A stretch of 64,000 nt of DNA from Mycolicibacterium alvei (GTDB taxonomy: Bacteria; Actinomycetota; Actinomycetes; Mycobacteriales; Mycobacteriaceae), in NCBI RefSeq assembly GCF_010727325.1, contig NZ_AP022565.1:4340001-4404000 (forward strand), given 5' to 3'. Shown here piece after piece: positions 16,990 through 26,120 of the stretch (its first letter is position 1; every line of letters begins with the position of its first letter). Position numbers and translations under genes: made by a program. Below the pieces are notes generated by a model. It searched no databases, was not told the origin of the DNA, and saw only the letters and a list, made by a program, of their open reading frames with translations.

Positions 16990-17565
16990 TCAGAATCCCG
17001 TCTGCGCACAGGCCGGGGGAGTGGCGAGGTTCACGCCGCCCCAGACCACGTGGATGTCTGAGCAGATGATGAACTGATCCTTGGTGTTCGGTTGGCCGGT
17101 CCGCCAATCGGTCGGGGTCGATACGCCCTCGATGCTGAAGCGTTCGATCGGCCCGCCACCGAAGTAGGTCGTCGAGATCTCGACCTTGTTGACCGACCGG
17201 AGCAACCGTGACAACACGTTGTCGTGGTTGGAGCCCTTGATCTCCCGGGGCATCCCGGCGGGCGCGCTGTAGGACGCTTCCTGCCACGTGTCCTTGTTGG
17301 AACTGCGCAGGGTGATCGTCTGACGTGCCCACGCATCACCGGGGAATCCGATGGGGCCGTCCGGCGTCAGCAGGTTGGCCGATGTGTTGAACGTGCACTG
17401 CGTACCCGCGCAGTCCGCGCTGACGTGCATCTCGATCGTGCCCTGGGGGCTCGGGATCGAGCTGACGGCCGAGTTGGAGGCGGCCGTGGCCGACGTGGGG
17501 AACGCCAGCGCAGCCGCGGTCAGCACTGCTGCCGTGCTCGCTGCAGAAAGCCTGTTGATCGTCAT
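16990..17565 (-). CDS. Secreted hypothetical protein (Rv3572-like) of the KstR locus
   Basis: A 191-residue protein with an N-terminal signal peptide (INRLSAASTAAVLTAAALAF, cleavage near ATAASN). The mature part is beta-rich with four cysteines in two pairs (SADCAGTQCTF and the C-terminal FIICSDI and PPACAQTGF), suggesting disulfides outside the cytoplasm. Position between kshB and fadE34 matches Rv3572 of M. tuberculosis. Function unknown. It lies 22 bases after kshB on the same strand, so KstR control is likely. The ATG at 17565 is chosen; a TTG two codons upstream is possible. Convergent with fadE34 (15-base gap). Confidence 0.8.
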   Translation of the reverse strand: MTINRLSAASTAAVLTAAALAFPTSATAASNSAVSSIPSPQGTIEMHVSADCAGTQCTFNTSANLLTPDGPIGFPGDAWARQTITLRSSNKDTWQEASYSAPAGMPREIKGSNHDNVLSRLLRSVNKVEISTTYFGGGPIERFSIEGVSTPTDWRTGQPNTKDQFIICSDIHVVWGGVNLATPPACAQTGF

Positions 17566-17587
17566 CGTCAAGAAAGGTATCCGCTCG

Positions 17588-18655
17588 TTACTCGTCGTAG
17601 GTGACTTCGACTGAATCCGACACCGGTCTGGCCTGACAGCCCAGGATCAGGCCCTCTTCCAGATCGGACGGTTCGAGTACGTCGTTGATCTTCATTTCGA
17701 CGTCCCCGGACTTCTTGAGCACCGCACAGGCGCCGCAATGACCTTCGCGGCAGGAGAACGGGGCGTCCAGGCCCTTGTCCAACAGGACGTCGAGCAGTGT
17801 GGCCGACCGTGGCCACCGGACCTCATGGGTGGCGCCGTCCAGGGTGACGATCGCGGTGGCGGGGCCCTCGTCACTGTCGTCTTCTTCGATGACCACGGCG
17901 GCGAACGGGTCGGAATCCAGCGACTTGAACACCTCGATGTGGATGCGCTCGTCGGCGGCGCCGGCCTGCTGCAGCGCCTGCTCGGCAGCGGCCATGAACG
18001 GTCCGGGCCCGCAGATGAAGGCCTCGCGAGTGGAGTAGGGCGCGACGAGCGCGGCCAGTGCGGCGGCGCTGGGCAGGCCTTGCACGGTCTCCAGCCAGTG
18101 CACGACGGTGAACCGGTCGGGGTACTTGGCGGCCAGTTCGCGCAGGGTCGCTCCGAAGATCACCGAGTTCTCGTCGCGGTTGGCGTAGACCAGGACGACG
18201 TTGCCGGTGCCCTCGGCGAGCGCCGACTTGCAGATCGCCATCATCGGGGTGATGCCGCTGCCGGCGGCCAGCAGGAGGAAGTCGGTGTCGAGGTTGCGTG
18301 GCACGAACGTCCCCGACGGGGCCAGCACGTGCATCTTCATCCCGGCGTGCGCGTTGTCGCACAGCCAATTCGACGCGTAGCCGTCGGCGGTCCGTTTGAC
18401 CGTGACGGTCAGCTGGTCATCGGTGACCGGCGAGCTGGACAGCGAATAGCAGCGCGCCACCGAGCCGGTGCGGTCGCTCGGCACGCGCAGGGTCAGGAAC
18501 TGGCCAGGGGAGTAGCGGAGCCTTTCGGAAGGGATCGCGGGATCTCCTGGACCATCGGGTACGGAGAACACGATCGACCGTGCGTCGGCAGTCTCCTCGA
18601 TGACTGCGCTGACCTGCAGTTCGAGCACATGGCTGCCCAGTGGCTCATCGGTCAC
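17588..18655 (-). CDS. kshB: 3-ketosteroid 9-alpha-hydroxylase reductase subunit
   Basis: A 355-residue class IA-like reductase. The N-terminal FAD domain has RCYSLSSSP. The NAD domain has AGSGITPMMAICKSAL near residue 130. The C-terminal plant-type 2Fe-2S ferredoxin domain has CREGHCGAC near 300 and a fourth Cys in LGCQARP. KshB passes electrons from NADH to the Rieske oxygenase KshA (not in this window) to hydroxylate C9 and open ring B. GTG start, divergent from hsaA across two KstR sites. Confidence 0.94.
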   Translation of the reverse strand: MTDEPLGSHVLELQVSAVIEETADARSIVFSVPDGPGDPAIPSERLRYSPGQFLTLRVPSDRTGSVARCYSLSSSPVTDDQLTVTVKRTADGYASNWLCDNAHAGMKMHVLAPSGTFVPRNLDTDFLLLAAGSGITPMMAICKSALAEGTGNVVLVYANRDENSVIFGATLRELAAKYPDRFTVVHWLETVQGLPSAAALAALVAPYSTREAFICGPGPFMAAAEQALQQAGAADERIHIEVFKSLDSDPFAAVVIEEDDSDEGPATAIVTLDGATHEVRWPRSATLLDVLLDKGLDAPFSCREGHCGACAVLKKSGDVEMKINDVLEPSDLEEGLILGCQARPVSDSVEVTYDE

Positions 18656-18681
18656 GGCTGGCCCCTCTCTTCACTCATAAC

Positions 18682-18695
18682 TAGAACAGGTTACA
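18682..18695. promoter_or_regulatory. KstR operator near kshB
   Basis: TAGAACAGGTTACA fits TnnAACnnGTTnnA. It lies 26 bases upstream of the kshB start and probably governs the kshB-Rv3572-like transcript. Confidence 0.8.
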
Positions 18696-18750
18696 AAAAC
18701 GTACTTGCCCAGGTCCAGCCCTGCATTGCCAGGCCCTACTCGACACAAAT

Positions 18751-18764
18751 CGTAACGTGTTCTA
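18751..18764. promoter_or_regulatory. KstR operator near hsaA
   Basis: CGTAACGTGTTCTA keeps the AACnnGTT core and the right arm of the KstR palindrome, with the first base diverged. It lies 59 bases upstream of the hsaA GTG, the position expected for control of the hsaADCB operon. Confidence 0.8.
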
Positions 18765-18823
18765 ATCTCTGTCTAGGCGGTCAGCTCGCGCTTATCGCAG
18801 TCCGATTCTTGGGAGGCATTTCC

Positions 18824-20014
18824 GTGACATCCATTGAACAGCGTGACGTGCAGGCAGTTCTGGCCGGCATCGACGAACTGCTGCCGACGCTGCGTGAGCG
18901 CGCTCAGGAGACCGAGGATCTGCGCAAGCTGCCCGACGCGAACGTGAAGGCGCTGGAGGACATCGGGTTCTTCAGACTGCTGCAGCCCGAGCAGTGGGGT
19001 GGCCTGCAGTGCGACCCGACGGTGTTCTACGAGGCGGTCCGGCGGCTGGCCAGCGCCTGCGGTTCCACCGGTTGGGTGGCCGGCATCATCGGCGTCCACA
19101 ACTGGCACCTGGCCCTGTTCGACCAGCAGGCCCAGGAAGACGTCTGGGGTGAGGACACCGCGGTGCGGATCTCCTCCTCCTACGCCCCGATGGGCGCCGG
19201 TGTGGTGACCGAGACCGGCGACGGCTACATCGTCAACGGCTCCTGGAACTGGTCCTCGGGCTCCGATCACGCCAGCTGGGCCTTCCTGGGCGGCCCGGTC
19301 ATCAAGGACGGCCGGCCGGTCGACTTCGGCAGCTTCCTGATCCCGCGCACCGAGTACCAGATCGATGACGTGTGGCACGTGGTCGGCCTGCGCGGCACCG
19401 GCAGTAACACGATCCCGATCAAGGACGTGTTCGTGCCCAAGCACCGCTTCCTGTCCTACAAGGCGATGAACGACGGCACCGCCGGCGGCTACCAGACCAA
19501 CACCGCTCCGGTGTACAAGATGCCTTGGGGCACAATCCATCCCACCACCATCTCGGCTCCGATCGTCGGCATGGCCTACGGCGCCTACGAGGCTCACGTC
19601 GAGCACCAGGGCAAGCGGGTGCGCGCCGCGTTCGCCGGTGAGAAGGCCAAGGACGATCCGTTCGCCAAGATCCGGATCGCCGAGGCTGCCAGCGACATCG
19701 ACGCCGCCTGGCGTCAGCTGTCGGGCAATGTCGCCGACGAGTACGCCCTGCTGGTCGCCGGTGAGGAGATCCCCTTCGAGTTGCGGGCCCGGGCGCGGCG
19801 CGATCAGGTGCGTGCCACCGGCCGTGCGATCGCCTCGATCGACCGGCTGTTCGAGGCCTCGGGTGCCACCGCGCTGTCCAATGATGCTCCGGTGCAGCGG
19901 TTCTGGCGTGACGCGCACGCCGGCCGGGTGCACGCGGCCAACGATCCCGAGCGTGCCTACCTGATCTTCGGCAACAACGAGTTCGGCCTGCCCCCGGCCG
20001 ACACCATGGTCTGA
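18824..20014 (+). CDS. hsaA: 3-HSA 4-hydroxylase, oxygenase component
   Basis: A 396-residue flavin-dependent monooxygenase of the acyl-CoA dehydrogenase fold (group D), close to the 394 residues of M. tuberculosis HsaA. Recognisable segments are EDIGFFRLLQPEQWGGLQ, GSTGWVAGIIGVHNWHLALF and GSWNWSSGSDHASWAFLGG. It hydroxylates 3-HSA at C4 to the catechol 3,4-DHSA using reduced flavin from HsaB. Start is the GTG nine bases after GGGAGG. First gene of hsaADCB; the next gene begins three bases after its stop. Confidence 0.95.
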   Translation: MTSIEQRDVQAVLAGIDELLPTLRERAQETEDLRKLPDANVKALEDIGFFRLLQPEQWGGLQCDPTVFYEAVRRLASACGSTGWVAGIIGVHNWHLALFDQQAQEDVWGEDTAVRISSSYAPMGAGVVTETGDGYIVNGSWNWSSGSDHASWAFLGGPVIKDGRPVDFGSFLIPRTEYQIDDVWHVVGLRGTGSNTIPIKDVFVPKHRFLSYKAMNDGTAGGYQTNTAPVYKMPWGTIHPTTISAPIVGMAYGAYEAHVEHQGKRVRAAFAGEKAKDDPFAKIRIAEAASDIDAAWRQLSGNVADEYALLVAGEEIPFELRARARRDQVRATGRAIASIDRLFEASGATALSNDAPVQRFWRDAHAGRVHAANDPERAYLIFGNNEFGLPPADTMV

Positions 20015-21799
<1,785 letters not shown>

Positions 21800-21812
21800 C
21801 ACGGGCGTTCTC

Positions 21813-22382
21813 ATGACCCAGGCTCAGCCGCTCGACCCGCGCACGTTCCGAAATGTGCTCGGCCAGTTCTGCACTGGCGTCACGGTGATCACCACCCTGC
21901 ACGATGACGTACCGATCGGCTTTGCCTGCCAGTCATTTGCGGCGCTGTCGCTCGATCCGCCGTTGGTGTTGTTCTGCCCCACCAAGCAGTCGCGGGCGTG
22001 GCAGGCGATCGAGGCCAGCGGAAAATTCTGCGTGAACATGCTGCACGAGAATCAGCAGCATGTGTCCGCGCAGTTCGGCTCCAAGGCGCCGGACAAGTTC
22101 GCCGGAATCGATTGGACGCCATCGGAACTCGGCTCTCCGGTCATTGACGGCAGCCTCGCCCACATCGACTGCAACGTCCATTCCGTGCACGACGGCGGGG
22201 ATCACTTCGTGGTGTTCGGTGCGGTGCATTCGCTGTCCGAGGTCCCCAAACGCAAGCCCCGGCCGCTGCTGTTCTACCGCGGCGAGTACACCGGGATCGA
22301 GCCGGACAAGAACACTCCGGCGCAGTGGCGTGATGATCTGGACGCATTCCTCACCGCCACCACGCCTGATACCTGGCTCTGA
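21813..22382 (+). CDS. hsaB: Flavin reductase component of the 3-HSA hydroxylase
   Basis: A 189-residue flavin reductase-domain protein (FRNVLGQFCTGVTVITTLHD, FAALSLDPPLVLFCP, GDHFVVFGAVHSL). It reduces flavin for HsaA. The ATG at 21813 gives a length close to the 187 residues of M. tuberculosis HsaB. It ends the operon at a strong hairpin. The arylamine acetyltransferase gene nat, which follows hsaB in M. tuberculosis, is absent here. Confidence 0.94.
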   Translation: MTQAQPLDPRTFRNVLGQFCTGVTVITTLHDDVPIGFACQSFAALSLDPPLVLFCPTKQSRAWQAIEASGKFCVNMLHENQQHVSAQFGSKAPDKFAGIDWTPSELGSPVIDGSLAHIDCNVHSVHDGGDHFVVFGAVHSLSEVPKRKPRPLLFYRGEYTGIEPDKNTPAQWRDDLDAFLTATTPDTWL

Positions 22383-22399
22383 CTTTTCGTCGTTGACAC

Positions 22400-22435
22400 A
22401 GCCTGGGCCCTCTCCCTCGGGAGGGTGCCCAGGCT
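22400..22435 (+). terminator. Hairpin terminator after hsaB
   Basis: AGCCTGGGC (22400-22408) pairs with GCCCAGGCT (22427-22435), with a further inner CCC/GGG pairing. It starts 18 bases after the hsaB stop and is followed by a short GCGTTT, as in mycobacterial intrinsic-like terminators. Confidence 0.8.
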
Positions 22436-22460
22436 GCGTTTACGGCACCTTTCGCGTGCA

Positions 22461-22519
22461 TTGACAAGCGGGAACTCAGGGTAGGCATACCTATTGCAAT
22501 TTAGGCAAACCTAAGCTAA
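22461..22519 (+). promoter_or_regulatory. Promoter with tandem IdeR-like iron boxes before the secreted protein gene
   Basis: A TTGACA -35-like element (22461-22466) is followed by GTAGGCATACCTAT (22481-22494) and TTAGGCAAACCTAAGCTAA (22501-22519). The second matches the 19-bp IdeR/DtxR consensus at about 15 positions; the first is a weaker copy whose TAGG/CCTA halves have the same spacing. The sites cover the expected -10 region and start of transcription, consistent with iron-dependent repression. Confidence 0.65.
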
Positions 22520-22564
22520 TTTCTGGTCGTTCCTCAGTCAACTATCAGCTTTCAGGGAGTTTTT

Positions 22565-24058
22565 GTGCACCTTCCCGCCCTCTCCTCCGGTGAAACCCCG
22601 GCGGTCAGTCGCAAGGACAAGTTCCTTCTCGCCGGCGTCGCCATGGTCAGTGCCGGCGCCATCGCGGTAACCCCGGTCGCCCAGAACTCGGTGGTCGTTC
22701 AGCAGGCCCAAACCCTTGCCTACGATCTGACGGCCGTGATGGACGCCACCGCCTCGCCGACCGTCATCTACGGAGCGCTGGCCAACAACACCTTCACCAA
22801 CCTCACCGGGCTGGGCGCAGCGCTCGCCGCCAATCCGGCCCCGTTGCTGAGCCAGGTGCTGGACAACCAACTGGGCTACGCGGCGAAGTTCGGCGCGGCG
22901 TTCGAGGCTGTCCCGGCCTCGCTGAAGACGTGGTACGAGGGCCCCAAGGGCAAGGTGATGCTGGAGAAAGCGCAGGCCCACCTGGTGGCCGGCGAGATCG
23001 GCGACGCGTACGAGTGGTTCAACCACTCCATGCTGTACGCGTTCCAGGGCGCTTTCGGCCCGCTGATCGCCCCCGGGTTCATCCTTTCGGGCATCCCGCG
23101 CGGCGGTACCGAGTACCTGACCGGAATTCCGGAACAGATCGCCCAGAACTTCACGAATCTGATCGGCGCGACCTTCACCTCGAGCGTGCTCGTCAGCGGT
23201 GTGTTCCAGGGTGCGTTCGGCGCGGTCAGCGGGACGATGTTCGAGCTCTCCCGAGTCGGTGAGGCGTTCTCCACGAGTGTGGCCGCCCAGGACATTCAGG
23301 GGGCGGCCAACGTCCTGGCGAACACGCCGGGCGTGCTGGCCAACGCCTTCCTCAACGGATTCGACTATGCCGACGCCGATGAGGAGGGTGCCGGCGGCGT
23401 CACCGAGTGGCCGGGCCTGATCAGGTTCGCCGTCCCCGGCCAGGCCGGACCGGGCGTCAAGGTCGTCGGCGGATTGCTGCAGAGTCTGTTCGTGGACATC
23501 CCGGCGAAGCTTGCCGCGGCCATCGACAACACCCCGGAAGGCACCGCGACGCAGCGGGTTGCGGCTGACCTGAGCAGTCCGGCACCTGCGGCCCTGCCCG
23601 CGCCCGCTGTTGAGGCTGTGAACGTCGAGACCCCGGCCGTCGAGGCGCTGAAGGTTCAGGCGCCGAAGGTTGAGGCCCCGGTTGCCGCGTCGCTGAAGGC
23701 TGAGACCCCTGCCGTCGCTGCCGTTCCGGCTGCCACGGATGAGGCTGCTGCCGGCTCCGTGTCCGGCCCGGCAACCGAGTCGGCAACCGGCACGTCGGTC
23801 ACCGGCACGTCGGTCAATACCGAGGACGAGGCGAAGACCAAGGGCAAGACCAAGATCGCGGACCGGATCAAGGCCAAGGTCAGTGAGGCCAAGGAAGGCA
23901 GGCAGGCGAAGGCGAAGGAAGCCAAGGAGTCCAAGGCGGCGAAGGTCACCTCGAAGGAGACCAAAGCCACCTCGAAGGAAACCAAAGCCACGGAGACCAA
24001 GGGCGGCGATGCCGGCAAGTCCAGCGATTCCAAGGGGAACTCGAGCTCTGAGTCCTAG
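22565..24058 (+). CDS. Secreted alpha-helical envelope protein (GjpA-porin-like family) with Lys/Ser-rich tail
   Basis: A 497-residue protein. An N-terminal hydrophobic segment (KFLLAGVAMVSAGAIAVTPV) acts as signal. Residues about 50-330 are helical and hydrophobic with QVLDNQLGYAAKFGAAF, GIPEQIAQNFTNLIGA, NAFLNGFDYAD and LFVDIPAKLAAAID. Then comes a Pro/Ala/Val/Glu repeat region and a tail rich in Lys, Ser and Thr with repeated SKETKAT. The helical part is paralogous to the protein at 44586. This fold resembles proteins annotated 'outer membrane porin GjpA' in mycobacteria; that name is from memory and function is unproven. GTG start five bases after AGGGAG; iron-box-like sites lie upstream. 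Confidence 0.7.
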   Translation: MHLPALSSGETPAVSRKDKFLLAGVAMVSAGAIAVTPVAQNSVVVQQAQTLAYDLTAVMDATASPTVIYGALANNTFTNLTGLGAALAANPAPLLSQVLDNQLGYAAKFGAAFEAVPASLKTWYEGPKGKVMLEKAQAHLVAGEIGDAYEWFNHSMLYAFQGAFGPLIAPGFILSGIPRGGTEYLTGIPEQIAQNFTNLIGATFTSSVLVSGVFQGAFGAVSGTMFELSRVGEAFSTSVAAQDIQGAANVLANTPGVLANAFLNGFDYADADEEGAGGVTEWPGLIRFAVPGQAGPGVKVVGGLLQSLFVDIPAKLAAAIDNTPEGTATQRVAADLSSPAPAALPAPAVEAVNVETPAVEALKVQAPKVEAPVAASLKAETPAVAAVPAATDEAAAGSVSGPATESATGTSVTGTSVNTEDEAKTKGKTKIADRIKAKVSEAKEGRQAKAKEAKESKAAKVTSKETKATSKETKATETKGGDAGKSSDSKGNSSSES

Positions 24059-24077
24059 TAGGTAGCACGGTGTGTAG

Positions 24078-24106
24078 CTGGGCCCCATCCGTCAGGGTGG
24101 GGCCCA
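24078..24106 (+). terminator. Hairpin terminator after the 22.6-kb gene
   Basis: CTGGGCCCCA (24078-24087) pairs exactly with TGGGGCCCAG (24097-24106), beginning 19 bases after the stop codon. Confidence 0.8.
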
Positions 24107-24275
24107 GTTACGTTTGGACGGATGGCCGCGCTACCGCTCGCCGCTTTCTGCGCCTGGGCTGCTCGCCGACGCGGATCACGACCCCACGGTAGAAATCGGG
24201 GCGCGGTCGGAAGCGTTCCAAAGCTGACCAGTTGATCAAACCAGCTCTTGACGAACATCTTGTGCTCTGCCAAAG

Positions 24276-24293
24276 TTTGATCAATCGATCAAA
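24276..24293. promoter_or_regulatory. TetR-type operator, copy 1 (before the SDR gene)
   Basis: TTTGATCAATCGATCAAA has 7-bp inverted arms TTTGATC/GATCAAA around AATC, and ends 20 bases before the SDR ATG. The exact reverse complement occurs at 25844-25861 before the ferredoxin/P450 genes. A half site TTGATCAAA lies at 24232-24240. Confidence 0.85.
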
Positions 24294-24313
24294 ACATCGG
24301 CGAGAGGACACAC

Positions 24314-25153
24314 ATGACTGGTCGGGTAGAGGGCAAAGTCGCCTTCGTTACCGGTGCGGCGCGCGGACAGGGACGCAGTCATGCACTGCGATTGGCGCAA
24401 GAGGGTGCTGACATCATCGCGGTCGACGTCTGCGGCCCGGTCACCGACACCACTGCCATTCCGGCGTCCACGCCGGACGACCTTGCCGAGACGGCGGATC
24501 TGGTCAAGGGTCTCAATCGCCGCATCGTCACCACCGAGGTCGATGTCCGTGACTTCGCTGCGCTCAAGGAGGCCGTCGACAGCGGTGTCGAGCAGTTGGG
24601 CCGTCTCGACATCGTGGTTGCCAACGCCGGCATCGGCAACGGTGGCGATGTCCTGCACGAGACCAAAGAGTCCGACTGGGACGACATGATCGGCGTCAAC
24701 CTGTCCGGCGTCTGGAAGTCTGTGAAAGCCGCAGTGCCGCACATTCTTTCCGGTGGACGTGGCGGTTCGATCATCCTGACCAGCTCGGTCGGCGGGCTCA
24801 AGGCCTACCCGCACACCGGTCACTACATCGCGGCCAAGCACGGGGTGATCGGTCTGATGCGCAGCTTCGCGGTGGAATTGGGGCAGCACTCGATCAGGGT
24901 CAACTCGGTGTGCCCGACGAACGTCAACACGCCGATGTTCATGAACGAGGGCACGATGAAGCTGTTCCGTCCCGACCTGGAGAACCCGGGTCCCGACGAC
25001 ATGGCCGTGGTCGCCCAGCTGATGCACGTGCTTCCGATCGGCTGGGTCGAGCCGGTCGACATCAGTAATGCGGTGTTGTTCCTGGCCTCGGATGAGGCCC
25101 GTTACATCACCGGTCTGCCGGTCACGGTGGATGCGGGCAGCATGCTCAAGTAG
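24314..25153 (+). CDS. Mycofactocin-type short-chain dehydrogenase
   Basis: A 279-residue SDR of the mycofactocin-coupled subgroup. The nucleotide motif is TGAARGQGRSHA (residues about 14-25), followed by IIAVDVC and the subgroup insertion TPDDLAETADLV. The catalytic Tyr-Lys is in HYIAAKHG near 173. These enzymes hold NAD(H) tightly and regenerate it through the peptide-derived cofactor mycofactocin; the mft genes are not in this window. The substrate is probably an alcohol, unidentified. Its 3' end overlaps the convergent TetR gene by eight bases. A TetR-type operator lies upstream. Confidence 0.85.
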   Translation: MTGRVEGKVAFVTGAARGQGRSHALRLAQEGADIIAVDVCGPVTDTTAIPASTPDDLAETADLVKGLNRRIVTTEVDVRDFAALKEAVDSGVEQLGRLDIVVANAGIGNGGDVLHETKESDWDDMIGVNLSGVWKSVKAAVPHILSGGRGGSIILTSSVGGLKAYPHTGHYIAAKHGVIGLMRSFAVELGQHSIRVNSVCPTNVNTPMFMNEGTMKLFRPDLENPGPDDMAVVAQLMHVLPIGWVEPVDISNAVLFLASDEARYITGLPVTVDAGSMLK

Positions 25154-25739
25154 CGGCCTGATCGCTGCCGAACCGGCGCAGGAACCGCTCGACGAAGGCG
25201 CGGAACTCGGCGTGGCCCTCGGTCACGCCGACCGCCTCTTCGTTGCACAGGCTGCGGGCGGACTGGGTGAGCAGCATCGACATCACGACCGGCGGGAACT
25301 CATCCATGTCCACACCGTGGGCGCGCAGCACCCCGGCCATGGCCGTGGCCTCGATGTCGCGGACCCGCTCGGAGTAGGCCTTGAGTTCGGCGCCGATCTC
25401 CTTGCGGTGGTTGGCCAGCGCCATGAACTCGGTGTTGAGCCCGGTCACCCTGGAGTCGGAGTTGATCAGCCACAGCGCCCGGAGCGGATCATCGGCGGTG
25501 ACGGCTTCGCGCAGCCGGGCCAGCGCCGCGTCTGCGCCGCTACGGAGCACCGAAACGAAAAGGTCGTCGAGGGTGTCGAAGTAGTAGTAGACCAGCGCCG
25601 AACGCACGCCGGCGACGGCCGCGATTCGCCGGGTGGTGGCCGCGGCGTACCCCTCGTCCCGGATGACCTGGGCGGTTGCCTCCATCAGGCGCCGACGGGT
25701 GCCCGCGTCCTTCTCTTTGGCGGCGCGTGCGGCCGGCAT
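25146..25739 (-). CDS. TetR-family regulator of the SDR/P450 genes
   Basis: A 197-residue TetR protein. The HTH is TTRRIAAVAGVRSALVYYYF at about residues 35-54, followed by a helical ligand domain with LINSDSRVTGLNTEFMALANH. It lies between two copies of the same palindrome (24276 and 25844), one before the SDR and one in its own divergent promoter region with the ferredoxin/P450 genes. It is therefore the likely binder of both. Ligand unknown. ATG start. Confidence 0.87.
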   Translation of the reverse strand: MPAARAAKEKDAGTRRRLMEATAQVIRDEGYAAATTRRIAAVAGVRSALVYYYFDTLDDLFVSVLRSGADAALARLREAVTADDPLRALWLINSDSRVTGLNTEFMALANHRKEIGAELKAYSERVRDIEATAMAGVLRAHGVDMDEFPPVVMSMLLTQSARSLCNEEAVGVTEGHAEFRAFVERFLRRFGSDQAAT

Positions 25740-25843
25740 CAGTGTTGCTTCCGAAAATCATTGCCCGACAACAGTTGTTTATCGCCAAGTGAGATCCTTG
25801 ACCGCCGAAGGCCGGGGGTGGTAAGCATGAGCCATCCTAACGA

Positions 25844-25861
25844 TTTGATCGATTGATCAAA
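25844..25861. promoter_or_regulatory. TetR-type operator, copy 2 (TetR / ferredoxin-P450 intergenic region)
   Basis: TTTGATCGATTGATCAAA is the reverse complement of the operator at 24276-24293, extended by one A/T pair on each side. It ends 19 bases before the ferredoxin ATG and lies 104 bases from the divergent TetR start. Confidence 0.87.
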
Positions 25862-25880
25862 TCTAGAACTGAGGAATCAG

Positions 25881-26117
25881 ATGCCCGAAGATTTGACCAC
25901 AGCCCGGGTCCGGGTGGACGCCGACCTGTGTGAGGGCCATGCACTGTGCATCCAGCTCGCCCCCGAGGTGTTCGACCTGTCCGACGACGAGGTGGCCGGC
26001 GCCGCCGAGGCGGAGGGACCGTGGGATCGAGACACCTGGGACAACGTCAAATCCGCCGTCGACGCCTGTCCGCGCCAGGCGATCAGCCTGCTCGACATCA
26101 GCACGAAAGGCCAGTGA
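25881..26117 (+). CDS. Single-cluster (3Fe-4S type) ferredoxin, P450 partner
   Basis: A 78-residue ferredoxin with CEGHALC near residue 16 and CPRQA near 62. The His replacing the usual second Cys of a 4Fe-4S motif (C-x2-H-x2-C...CP) is typical of the 3Fe-4S ferredoxins that serve actinobacterial P450s. It lies three bases upstream of the P450 gene and surely shares its transcript. ATG start. Confidence 0.92.
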   Translation: MPEDLTTARVRVDADLCEGHALCIQLAPEVFDLSDDEVAGAAEAEGPWDRDTWDNVKSAVDACPRQAISLLDISTKGQ

Positions 26118-26120
26118 GCC

